A stretch of DNA of 64,000 nucleotides from Chitinimonas taiwanensis DSM 18899. Its GTDB lineage: Bacteria > Pseudomonadota > Gammaproteobacteria > Burkholderiales > Chitinimonadaceae. Position 1 is the stretch's first letter; every line of letters starts with the position of its first letter. The notes under the pieces are model-generated. The model ran no database searches. It saw only the letters and a program-made list of their open reading frames with translations, and was not told the DNA's origin. Shown piece by piece: positions 41,872-49,262 of the stretch. The translations under genes were made by a program, and so were the position numbers. The stretch is from positions 62,001 through 126,000 of the forward strand of contig NZ_FPKR01000011.1 of assembly GCF_900119825.1 (NCBI RefSeq). The letters are read 5' to 3'.

Positions 41872-42351
41872 ATGAAAAACGAAGCCGTGATAGTTCTGGG
41901 TTTGGCATTGGAAAAGGCTATCCCATTCTTTAAGGCAAATAATGCGCGCCTTGCTGAATTATTTGGCGATACACCTGCGGAGTTGGATGAGGTATTGGGA
42001 GAAGCATTTTGTGCCTGCGTGGAATGGGGTGAATTCGATTCATGGGGGATCGATAGTGTGAATGCACTCTTGCCTATCAAAAATTCGGAGATCTTGCTCA
42101 GCGTCGATGAATTGTATGATGAGATTGGTATGCCTATCGATGTTGAGAGTGATGATCCATATGAATTCTTTATGCCCACGCTCCAGGCACAGCTTGCTAA
42201 GCATAATCTCCAGTTGCTTGAGATATGCACGTTAGATGAAGCAGCCTTTTTCGCGGAAGAGAATACGCGTCTCGTGTGCGTGAGCACCGCAGCCGGTTGC
42301 GTGGAAGCGCTGAATGCCTTGCTCGGCGACCTGGGTTTAGCCTTGATGTAA
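41872..42351 (+). CDS. Hypothetical acidic protein
   Basis: A 159-residue soluble, acidic protein (MKNEAVIVLGLALEKAIPFF at the start, many Glu/Asp such as DELYDEIGMPIDVESDDPYE). ATG at 41872 follows TTGGGGATGT; an earlier ATG at 41854 is possible. No signal peptide or membrane span is seen. Size and acidity resemble immunity proteins, but no family is recognised and no toxin is adjacent. Confidence 0.6.
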   Translation: MKNEAVIVLGLALEKAIPFFKANNARLAELFGDTPAELDEVLGEAFCACVEWGEFDSWGIDSVNALLPIKNSEILLSVDELYDEIGMPIDVESDDPYEFFMPTLQAQLAKHNLQLLEICTLDEAAFFAEENTRLVCVSTAAGCVEALNALLGDLGLALM

Positions 42352-42568
42352 CCCTATCTATGCAGCCACCGATTGAATATCTAATGGCTGTACATTGGCT
42401 ATTCGGCAGAGCCCTGCGCTAGGTAGCTTCTTATGTTGCAAGAAAGCATGCCTGACATAAGGGGGGGCGATTCGCCCGCTTGAACATGCTTCAGGCCATC
42501 ATTGGGCCAGTTGCCCTCAACCATGCTGCCTGCTTGATCGGTAGCGTAGCGCTAGGTGATAAATGACC

Positions 42569-43093
42569 ATGGATCTCAAACGGTCAGTCTTCATTCCCGG
42601 CATTTATGCCTTCCTAATAGGCAGTGCCATGGCAGTCACACTGCCATGCTGGGCAAAAGAACAAGACGGTATTGTGAGTGTGAAGGGTATTGAATTTCGT
42701 TATGCAGAGCGTGTCCCCGGTGGCTTGTATCGAGCGCATTACGCACGTGAGACCTGGGGGCAGCTCTATAAAGCGGTTTCAATACATGCGCCTCAGGCAC
42801 CTGTCCGTCGCTTGAGGGCGAATCCTGAATACGGTTACTTCGATGGCAGTGCTCGCCCGCTGGTTTCTCCGGATGGTCGCTATGCGGTCTTGGCGCAGCT
42901 ACTAGGGGGTTATGTAGAAGGGGCTGGAAAGAAGCAGTGGCACGAAGTCTCATCTTGCGTTTTCGTTCAAATGGCCACGGCTCGTGTTCTTACCCAGGAA
43001 ACAGGCGAGGTATGCGGTGGCGAATTTGTGGGGCCTGCGAGATGGGTTTCCCCTGCTGGCAGTGAGCTCAATCTGAACGATTTGGCGAACTAG
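42569..43093 (+). CDS. Hypothetical exported protein
   Basis: A 174-residue protein with an N-terminal signal segment (MDLKRSVFIPGIYAFLIGSA... cleaved near CWA/KEQ). The mature part has two cysteines (VSSCVFVQ and GEVCGGEF) probably forming a disulfide, and a repeated beta-like pattern (LVSPDGRYAVLAQLLGG). Start at 42569 or 42563. I do not recognise the family. It is the last complete gene of the island. Confidence 0.6.
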   Translation: MDLKRSVFIPGIYAFLIGSAMAVTLPCWAKEQDGIVSVKGIEFRYAERVPGGLYRAHYARETWGQLYKAVSIHAPQAPVRRLRANPEYGYFDGSARPLVSPDGRYAVLAQLLGGYVEGAGKKQWHEVSSCVFVQMATARVLTQETGEVCGGEFVGPARWVSPAGSELNLNDLAN

Positions 43094-43153
43094 TCGCTGT
43101 CTTTGCCTGGCTAGGCATGTCCCATGCATACATCGCGCAATGTTGGGGTTATG

Positions 43154-43257
43154 GAGGAACACACCATGCCCGCCAGCATGCTGATCTACACGGCCATTTT
43201 TTGGGGGGCTGGTGCTTGGACTAGTCTTGCTGATTGTTTCTCTGCGCTTTGTGGAAT
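43154..43257 (+). pseudogene. 5' fragment of a MAPEG-family gene, frameshifted and truncated
   Basis: From GGAGGAACACACCATG onward this matches the start of the intact MAPEG gene at 50815-50920, including ACGGCCATT and CTGCGCTTTG. The run TTTTTTGGGGGG (43197-43208) has one extra base relative to a readable frame. After removing it the peptide reads TAIFGGLVLGLVLLIVSLRF. The similarity ends exactly where the right direct repeat begins (43258). Confidence 0.8.
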
Positions 43258-43438
43258 GGCGGCAGGCAAGGGCTAGCCGCGCATCTTGATACGAATCCTA
43301 TTCGGCGCGGCCTGATCTTTGCACCGCCCATACAGGGGGCTGACTACCATCGTGGCACGGTATGCACCGCCTGGCGCGGCTGGCTACCGTCCCGCCGCGG
43401 CTGGCCCGGGAGCAGGCCAGCCATGCGATTGGAGTCGC
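43258..43438 (+). repeat. Right direct repeat and structured leader of the PtsN-like gene
   Basis: This carries a detached copy of the ChaN gene end followed by the leader of the downstream gene. Two hairpins are conserved with the left copy: GGCTGGCC/GGCCAGCC (43399-43422) and GCGA/TCGC (43425-43438), which holds the GGAG ribosome site in its loop just before the ATG at 43440. This copy is the likely working leader. Confidence 0.8.
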
Positions 43439-43439
43439 C

Positions 43440-43904
43440 ATGTATACGCTAGCCCGACTATGTCCCGAGGAAGACATCCTGCTTGAATTGCCGGTGTGCA
43501 ACCGCGCCCAGCTGTTTGAACGGGTGGCCCTGCACCTGCAACAGCGCTACGGCCTGGCTGCCGAGCCGATTGCCCGCCTGCTGGCCGAGCGCGAGGTGCT
43601 GGGTTCCACCGCGCTGGGCCATGGTGTGGCCCTGCCGCATGCCCGCGTACCGGGCCTGAGCACACCGCTGGCGGTGCTGGTGCGCCCCAGCGAACCGATC
43701 GAATTCGCCGCGCCCGATGGCCGGCCGGTTAGCGAGGCCATCGTGCTGCTGGTGCCCCAGCATGCGAATGCCGCCCACTTGCAGCTGCTGGCCGAGGCCG
43801 CGCAACGCTTCTGCTCGCGCCCCTTCCGCCAGGCGCTGCGCCGCGCCCAGGCACCCGCTGCCGTGCGCCGCCTCTTGCTGGAACCGCTGGCCTTGGCCGC
43901 CTAA
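43440..43904 (+). CDS. PTS EIIA(Ntr)-like (PtsN-type) protein
   Basis: A 154-residue cytoplasmic EIIA domain of the fructose/nitrogen group. The phosphorylatable histidine is expected in LGHGVALPHARVPGL (second His), preceded by LAEREVLGSTAL. EIIA(Ntr) proteins regulate potassium uptake and nitrogen or carbon responses rather than transport sugars. This gene stands with an ArgA-like domain and a GNAT gene, not in the usual rpoN-hpf-ptsN cluster, so it is probably a second paralogue. The start lies five bases after GGAG. Confidence 0.85.
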   Translation: MYTLARLCPEEDILLELPVCNRAQLFERVALHLQQRYGLAAEPIARLLAEREVLGSTALGHGVALPHARVPGLSTPLAVLVRPSEPIEFAAPDGRPVSEAIVLLVPQHANAAHLQLLAEAAQRFCSRPFRQALRRAQAPAAVRRLLLEPLALAA

Positions 43905-43921
43905 GCGAGAGGAAGCCCGCC

Positions 43922-44887
43922 ATGATCACCGCTTCGATACGCCATTTCTGCGCCGCCGCCAGCTCGCCAGCCGCGCGCGCCACCCTCACTTCCGCCACCC
44001 CGACCGCCGCCGCCCTGAGCCAGGCCTTGCCCTATCTGCGCGCGCTGCAGGGCCAGTATCTGGTCGTGATGGTGGATGGCCCAAGCTGCCTGCAGCCCGC
44101 CCTGCGCGAAGCACTGCTGCGCGACCTGGCCAGCCTGCATCAGCTTGGCGCACGGCCCCTGCTGGTGCAGGGGGCCGCCCCGCAGCTGCAGGATGTGGCC
44201 GGCCACCGCGCCCCGCCGCCGGCCGCACTACGCCAACAGCTGGCACGCAGCACGCTGGCCGAGCTGAACCTGGAACTGGTGCGTCTGCTTAGCCGCAGCG
44301 GCCTGCAGGCCATAGGCCTGAGTGGCTATGACGCCGAGCTGGCCCAGGCCGATGCGCAGCCCGATGCCGCCGGCCTGCACGGCGTGGCCGGGCTACGCGC
44401 GGAGATCCTGCGCCACTGGTTGGGCTATCCGGCCGTGCCGGTGCTGATGCCGCTGGCACCGAATGCGCACGGCGAGGAAACGCTGCTATCGCCGGAAGCG
44501 CTGGCCATCAGCGTGGCGAAGCAGATCGGCGCGTGCCATCTACTCTTCCTGCACAGCCAGCCCCGCTATGCCGAGCTGAGCGCACAGCTGAGCGATGCCC
44601 CCTCGCTGGAAGCCTGTCTGCACGCCCACCCCAGCCACCCGGCCGCCCCCGTACTGCGCCACGCCCTGGCCGCGCTGGCCGCCGGCCTGCCGGCCGTGCA
44701 CCTGCTGGATGCCGCCGAGCCACATGGCCTCTTGGATGAGCTGAGCAGCCCCGATGGCAGCGGCCTGCTGCTGTGCCAGCGCGGCGGCACCCAGTGGCTG
44801 GCCGATATGCAGCGCTATTTCCGCGATAGCGAAGCCGTGCTGCACCGTGGCCTGCAGGTGGAAAGCAAACGCGTGGTGCGCTTTTAA
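43922..44887 (+). CDS. Amino acid kinase domain protein like the N-terminal half of ArgA
   Basis: A 321-residue protein of the amino-acid kinase fold. It follows the N-terminal domain of N-acetylglutamate synthase: YLVVMVDGPSC (for the usual VxxLGGE), LLRDLASLHQLGARPLLVQGAAPQL, EETLLSPEALAISVAKQIGA and a final HLLDAAEPHGLLDELSSPDGSG. Kinase catalytic residues appear lost, as in ArgA. The acetyltransferase half of ArgA is absent; instead a separate GNAT gene begins 3 bp after the stop. It may bind arginine or glutamate as a regulatory subunit, which is inference. Confidence 0.75.
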   Translation: MITASIRHFCAAASSPAARATLTSATPTAAALSQALPYLRALQGQYLVVMVDGPSCLQPALREALLRDLASLHQLGARPLLVQGAAPQLQDVAGHRAPPPAALRQQLARSTLAELNLELVRLLSRSGLQAIGLSGYDAELAQADAQPDAAGLHGVAGLRAEILRHWLGYPAVPVLMPLAPNAHGEETLLSPEALAISVAKQIGACHLLFLHSQPRYAELSAQLSDAPSLEACLHAHPSHPAAPVLRHALAALAAGLPAVHLLDAAEPHGLLDELSSPDGSGLLLCQRGGTQWLADMQRYFRDSEAVLHRGLQVESKRVVRF

Positions 44888-44890
44888 GCC

Positions 44891-45415
44891 ATGCGTGCCA
44901 CTGCAAGCTGGCGCGCGCCCATCTATCTGCGCCCCTGGCGCCACAGCGATTCGAGCCAGGCGCTGACCGAGCTGCTGCACCGCGCGTTTGCCGGCCTGGC
45001 GCGCAAGGGCCTGGACTGCGCCAGCGGGCGCCAAAGCGCGGCACAGACCGCGCAGCGCCTGCAGCAGGGCCAGGCCCTGGTGGCCGAACTGGACGGCAGG
45101 CTGATCGGCACGCTGAGCCTGTACGACAGCCAGCCGCATAGCGAGGCCCACAGCTACCGCGCGCCCGATGTCGCCAGCATCCACCAGTTCGCCGTCGACC
45201 CCGCCTGGCAAGGGCAGGGCGTAGGCGAAGCGCTGCTACGCCTGGCCGAACGCCGTGCCCGCGCCCAAGGCAAACGCCGCCTGGCCCTGGACACGCCCCA
45301 GCCCGCCCGCCACCTGCTTGCCTACTACCTGCGGCACGGCTTCCAAATCGAAGAATCGCTGCGCTTCAGCGGCCGCAGCTATCACAGCGTGGTGTTGTGC
45401 AAGGTTTTGGGTTGA
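44891..45415 (+). CDS. GNAT-family N-acetyltransferase, partner of the ArgA-like gene
   Basis: A 174-residue acetyltransferase with motif A IHQFAVDPAWQGQGVGEALL (acetyl-CoA pyrophosphate loop QGQGVG) and motif B near YYLRHGFQIEESL. It starts 3 bp after the ArgA-like gene, so they are co-translated. The sequence looks like a general GNAT rather than the ArgA C-terminal domain. It could be the catalytic half of a split N-acetylglutamate synthase or an independent enzyme; sequence alone does not decide. Confidence 0.82.
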   Translation: MRATASWRAPIYLRPWRHSDSSQALTELLHRAFAGLARKGLDCASGRQSAAQTAQRLQQGQALVAELDGRLIGTLSLYDSQPHSEAHSYRAPDVASIHQFAVDPAWQGQGVGEALLRLAERRARAQGKRRLALDTPQPARHLLAYYLRHGFQIEESLRFSGRSYHSVVLCKVLG

Positions 45416-45587
45416 GTGATGGGGGGGCAGTCCATTTTGCGCTGCTTCGTTACGCGATAGTGGGGGCTTTGGCGTGCGGTGGCTGGCTAGTCTGCACTAG
45501 CCGCACAAGCACGCGCCGCGAGGGCGAGCTAATATAAATGTGTTGTACGAGAGGCGGCACCCCAAGCTCCTTGTGTGAGTGGGACGC

Positions 45588-45715
45588 TTTTTCCCTTGGC
45601 TGTAGGATGCCTGATCACCTAGAACCTGATACAAAGCGATCACGCGCCAAGTAATGACTAGAAATTGGCGTTGCAGTGTTTTGTTTAAAGTTTTTGTTTA
45701 GGACTTCTACTTAAT
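45588..45715 (+). promoter_or_regulatory. Conserved accessory-gene leader, copy 2
   Basis: A 128-nt block starting TTTTTCCC and ending TTAAT, with GGATGCCTGATCA and CTGATACAAAGC at the same offsets as copy 1. It ends 14 bp before the ATG at 45730. The upstream words GCTCCTTG-GTGA are also shared with copy 1. This lies in a 314-bp gene-free gap. Confidence 0.6.
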
Positions 45716-45729
45716 GTGAGCGATAAAAC

Positions 45730-45966
45730 ATGCGTGTAAAGATCGGACAGAGCGGTGTCGGTGGAAATAATGAGTCATGGTATTACCTTGAATTCGCCGA
45801 AGAGGAAGCAAAGTTCTACCACGTGCACGAGTGGAACAATATGAGCTTTTCTCTCTCGGTGAACGAAGGCGAGGAGAGAACCCCTCTAGAACAGTCTAAG
45901 GGTAAGCGTTTCTATGAAGAGGCGATAAAGGCTATTAAGATTGGCATATTCTCTGGTGTGAGCTAA
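45730..45966 (+). CDS. Small hypothetical protein upstream of the DUF6602 gene
   Basis: A 78-residue acidic soluble protein (YYLEFAEEEAKFYHVHEWNN, then KRFYEEAIKAIKIGIF). No signal, membrane span or known family is apparent. It is 43 bp ahead of the DUF6602 gene and directly downstream of leader copy 2, so the two are likely co-transcribed. A partner or immunity role is possible but unproven. Its AT-rich codon use differs from the core genes, suggesting transfer. Confidence 0.55.
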   Translation: MRVKIGQSGVGGNNESWYYLEFAEEEAKFYHVHEWNNMSFSLSVNEGEERTPLEQSKGKRFYEEAIKAIKIGIFSGVS

Positions 45967-46009
45967 TCCAGTAGTCAAGCGTACCACTGATTATTTATCC
46001 AAATTTCCT

Positions 46010-46903
46010 ATGAACGATCTATACGAACTATTGCGTGAAGACGCATTGCAACTATCTAGTGATTTTCGTAAAGCGTCTATTCAGGGCAAAGGCACTTCAC
46101 AAGAAGTTGCGGAGTTTAGAGAGAATGCTGTCCAAGCGTTTCTAGCGCGTTATTTCCCATTTCCCCATAGGATCGCAAAGGGCAAGGTTCGCGACTCGTT
46201 TGGCAACATCGCCGCATCTATTGATTGTGTAATCTGTGCGCCGAATCACCCATACACGGTAAGTTCTAGAGACAAATTCACCTTACTTTTGGCAGAAGGT
46301 GTGGACTCAGTCGTAGAGGTAAAGCCTAATATCGCCGATAAGGCTGAACTTCACCGCGCGCTTGAGCAGGGACTCACAGTCAAGAAATTGCGACGTAGTA
46401 CTACAGCTCTTATTCGTAACGAGCATCCCATGTCGGAGTGGGCAAAGCGCGTCCCTTTTGGTGTATTTGCCATGCAGTGCAAAGCCTCTCCAATCGAAAC
46501 AGGGTTTGAGATTCTTGAGTTCTATGAAGATCACGGTATTGAGCCGATAGATCAAGCTGACTTTGTTGTCGTAAATGACGTCTGTGTGTTCTCGAATTTT
46601 GTGGACAAATCACTTAATTGCTGGGATGCGACAGGATATCCAAACCAAACTGGATGGTTTTACGAAGGCTGGAGAAAGGACAGTTTGGCCGGTTTTTTAT
46701 TAAGGCTCCACCAAGTAGCACACGCGGGGATGAAGTTACAGGAGGACATATTACCGCGATATCTAACTCCACCTGCTGAGGCAAGATTTAGAGTAGTGGA
46801 TCTGGCATACAAGTACGGGATCTACAAACAGTTGCGAAGCCAGCCGGAAGTTGATGCTGCTGAAATACAGCGCTCTCTTCGAGCCCTGACTGAAGAGAGT
46901 TAG
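46010..46903 (+). CDS. DUF6602-type nuclease-like protein
   Basis: A 297-residue soluble protein. The N-terminal half matches my recollection of DUF6602, a PD-(D/E)XK-nuclease-like family: helix REDALQLSSDF, then IAKGKVRDSFGNIAASIDCVI with Asp72 and GVDSVVEVKP with Glu103-x-Lys105, the D...ExK pattern of restriction-type active sites. Members are found in mobile and defence-rich regions. There is no clear Shine-Dalgarno sequence, and codon use is AT-rich. A strong terminator follows at 46996. DNA cleavage has not been shown. Confidence 0.7.
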   Translation: MNDLYELLREDALQLSSDFRKASIQGKGTSQEVAEFRENAVQAFLARYFPFPHRIAKGKVRDSFGNIAASIDCVICAPNHPYTVSSRDKFTLLLAEGVDSVVEVKPNIADKAELHRALEQGLTVKKLRRSTTALIRNEHPMSEWAKRVPFGVFAMQCKASPIETGFEILEFYEDHGIEPIDQADFVVVNDVCVFSNFVDKSLNCWDATGYPNQTGWFYEGWRKDSLAGFLLRLHQVAHAGMKLQEDILPRYLTPPAEARFRVVDLAYKYGIYKQLRSQPEVDAAEIQRSLRALTEES

Positions 46904-46945
46904 GGCGGTTTCGGTGCGCGGCGGCAAGCCGCCGAATGCGGCCCG
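46899..46945 (+). repeat. Partial inverted-repeat-type sequence after the DUF6602 gene
   Basis: TTAGGGCGGTTTCGGTGCGC and GGCGGCAAGCCGCCGAATGC resemble the left part of element C at 60440 (GGTTCGGCGCGCAGCG...CCGCCGAATGC). It contains the perfect hairpin GGCGGC-AA-GCCGCC (46920-46933). The right half of the element is not recognisable. Confidence 0.5.
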
Positions 46946-46995
46946 CTGTACCCCACCGCTAACCTAGACGCCAGATTCCGTTCGAAAAATTCATC

Positions 46996-47028
46996 AGCGC
47001 CCCCCGAACCATCGGGTGGGCGCTTTTT
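46996..47028 (+). terminator. Terminator downstream of the DUF6602 gene
   Basis: AGCGCCC-CCCGA pairs with TCGGG-T-GGGCGCT (one bulged base) and is followed by TTTTTCTT. It separates the DUF6602 unit from the next accessory gene. Confidence 0.85.
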
Positions 47029-47088
47029 CTTGTTCGGGCCTGGGCCTTAGGGCTGGTGGCGGTGTTGGCTGCTGACCGGTGCGGCCGC

Positions 47089-47216
47089 GTCTATCCCCAA
47101 TCTGCGGGATGCCGAGCAGGCGGGGAGCTGATAGAAAGCCCGGCCTCGCGCGCGCTGGCCGGTATTCGGCATCGTTGCGGCGGGTTTACACACGTCTTTG
47201 CGGGCGTCAGATCAAT
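47089..47216 (+). promoter_or_regulatory. Conserved accessory-gene leader, copy 3
   Basis: A 128-nt block in a GC-richer version. CCCC-AATCTGCGGGATGCC, GAGCTGATAGAAAGC and TTTACACACGTCTTTGCGGGCGTC align with copy 1 (TTTGAACATATCTTTTTGGGCGTT). It ends 18 bp before the SUKH gene start. Confidence 0.6.
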
Positions 47217-47234
47217 AAGATGAAAAAGGGATAA

Positions 47235-47798
47235 ATGATGGCGCACACATGGCAGTTATTCGAAGGATGGCTGGCGCAGCATTGGCCAGAAGGCCTTGCC
47301 TGCTTGAATCCGCCGGCTTCCGATGCGCAGATTGCTCAGCTGGAGGCCCAACTGGCCGTCAAGCTGCCGGCGGATTTCATTGCTTGCCTGAAGGTGCATA
47401 ACGGCCAAAGCGGGTCGGCGTCGATATTCGATGGCATGGAATTCCTCTCCTGCGAGGAAATCTACCGCCAGTGGCAAGTCTGGCAAGGCTTGCTGGATGG
47501 CGGCGATTTCGACGACATCACCTCAGAGCCGGACGACGGCATCAAGGATGACTGGTGGAACGCGAAGTGGATTCCCTTCACCCACAATGGCAGTGGCGAC
47601 CATCTGTGCCTTGACCTGGACCCGGACGAATCCGGCTCCGTCGGACAGGTCATCAGCATGTGGCACGACATGGAAGCGCGCGAGCTGAAGGCCACGAGCT
47701 TTGCCGACTACTTCCAAGCCTATGTGTCTGGCCTGATCGCCGGGGAATACGTGTATGCCGAAGCGTACGGCGGCATCATCAAGGCGGATGAGGTTTAA
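47235..47798 (+). CDS. SMI1/KNR4 (SUKH) family protein, second gene
   Basis: A 187-residue SUKH-superfamily protein. Core features are PASDAQIAQLEAQLAVKLPADFIACLKVHNGQ, the aromatic strand KWIPFTHNGSGDHLCLDLDP and MWHDMEARELKATSFADYFQAYV. SUKH proteins commonly neutralise contact-dependent or type VI toxins. No toxin is encoded nearby. The double ATG (47235/47238) follows AAAAAGGG. It lies under leader copy 3 and shares no close sequence with the SUKH protein at 31492. Confidence 0.87.
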   Translation: MMAHTWQLFEGWLAQHWPEGLACLNPPASDAQIAQLEAQLAVKLPADFIACLKVHNGQSGSASIFDGMEFLSCEEIYRQWQVWQGLLDGGDFDDITSEPDDGIKDDWWNAKWIPFTHNGSGDHLCLDLDPDESGSVGQVISMWHDMEARELKATSFADYFQAYVSGLIAGEYVYAEAYGGIIKADEV

Positions 47799-48060
47799 CT
47801 GAACCACGCGGAGCCGGCCCGCGCCCTTGCCTGCCAGCTGGTTGGCAATGGCAAAGTCGCGGGCGGTCCCGTTCTGTGTCCGTAAGGCGTTGAGCGCGGG
47901 TATTCGCTTCTCTTGCTAAATCACCCCCGCTATAGCGTGGCTGCAACATTATGGGCTGAGCTGATGCTCAGCCCCGCGCAAGCCATCAACCCACTGGATG
48001 CTGCATGATGAATTCGCGCAGCACCTGCGATTTCAAACCTTAAGCATGAAGGAAAACCGA

Positions 48061-48450
48061 ATGCGCACGATGCAGATCATCGTCTTCATACTCCTCTCGC
48101 TGATGCTGGCTATGCCCGCAATTGCCGAGGAAGCACGGCCGGTTCCAGCTGAGGCAGAGCCCTTTGTTCTGCTGCTCATGGCCGCCAAGAACGCGGATGC
48201 GATGGGCATGCGCGGCGCGTTCTCAACGCGCATACGTGACGACCGCGAACAAGGTGACTGGAATAAGCACCTCAGACAGGCAAAAGTGAGTCTGGCAAAG
48301 ATGTTTGGCGACTACGCTTTGGCGGACTTTTCATTTGTGTTCTCCGGCGATAAGCGTGAGGGGGTCCTCACGGTCATGTATCGGGACGTAGAGCAGTTTT
48401 CTATGCCTGTCGTCTGGGAGTCAGAGGGATGGAAGCTGAATGAGCGGTAA
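48061..48450 (+). CDS. Hypothetical exported protein
   Basis: A 129-residue protein with a signal peptide (residues 1-22, ending AIA/EEA). The mature domain (KNADAMGMRGAFSTRIRDDRE, then FSFVFSGDKREGVLTVMYRDVEQFSMPVVWESEGWKLNER) looks like a small NTF2- or lumazine-binding-type fold, which is an impression only. ATG at 48061 is preceded by AAGGAAAAC. It stands alone between two accessory genes. Confidence 0.65.
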   Translation: MRTMQIIVFILLSLMLAMPAIAEEARPVPAEAEPFVLLLMAAKNADAMGMRGAFSTRIRDDREQGDWNKHLRQAKVSLAKMFGDYALADFSFVFSGDKREGVLTVMYRDVEQFSMPVVWESEGWKLNER

Positions 48451-48628
48451 TGCAGGCTCTGGCGATGTGCAACGCGGCGGCACCGAGCCCCGCCATCGAG
48501 CGGACAGTTGTCGGCAAGCGAGCAACGGTCATCGCTGCATAACCTTCCGGTCAACGTAGCAGTCCAAAGCTAGGCGGCTCCGGCTGCCCCTTACCTCCAA
48601 CCTTAAGCCCCCTCTACCCTCCGTGCCC

Positions 48629-49072
48629 ATGTCTTCACTCATCGAGCAGCCAGTTCCTGACGCAGCGTTTTTTCGTGCGCTGGAGGCGAGAAGAACGCGC
48701 GCGCTCGTCGCGAGAGATATGGCAGTACTCGAGGCCTTGCATGCACAGGAATACCAACTCATCACGCCAGGGGGGAAAGTCTTCTCCCGCGAGGCCTATC
48801 TTGGTGCCATCCGCGCCGAGCCTTTCTACGCGGCATGGGAAGTGGAAGGAACAATGAGTGTCCGGCTCTCAGCGCATATGGCCATGGTCCGCTACCAGGC
48901 TAAGCTGTGCTTTCCCTCTGGGCGCGTCGTGATCTGCTGGCATACGGACTCCTATGAGCTAGGCCCTCAGGGGTGGCAAGCGGTTTGGTCACAAGCCACC
49001 GAGCTTCAAGCGTCAGCACCCGATCCCCTCCACTGCGTCCCAGCTGAAGCTGTACATTGCCTCAGACCTTAA
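48629..49072 (+). CDS. SnoaL/DUF4440-like (NTF2-fold) protein
   Basis: A 147-residue cytoplasmic protein of the NTF2-like superfamily, DUF4440 type: FFRALEARRTRALVARDMAVLEALHAQEYQLITPGGKVFSREAYL followed by MAMVRYQAKLCFPSGRVVICWHTDSYELGPQGWQAVWSQATEL. The usual pattern of a helix, a two-cysteine-free pocket and a terminal QAT strand is visible. The substrate is unknown. Start at ATG 48629; a GTG at 48623 is in frame. Confidence 0.78.
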   Translation: MSSLIEQPVPDAAFFRALEARRTRALVARDMAVLEALHAQEYQLITPGGKVFSREAYLGAIRAEPFYAAWEVEGTMSVRLSAHMAMVRYQAKLCFPSGRVVICWHTDSYELGPQGWQAVWSQATELQASAPDPLHCVPAEAVHCLRP

Positions 49073-49262
49073 CCGCAAGCCCGCTGCCAGCCGCTGGCAT
49101 CGGTAATTCAGCTCTGCTACGATCGCCGCCGCGATCTTCATAAGAAGAGTGCCGTAAGCGTTTACGTGAATCAACGCGCCACCTCCGCCGGCTCTCGCCG
49201 GGGTTGTATTTCTTTGCTTTGCAGCGAAGAAGGCGCCTTGCTTGACCGGCTTAAGGACTTCT

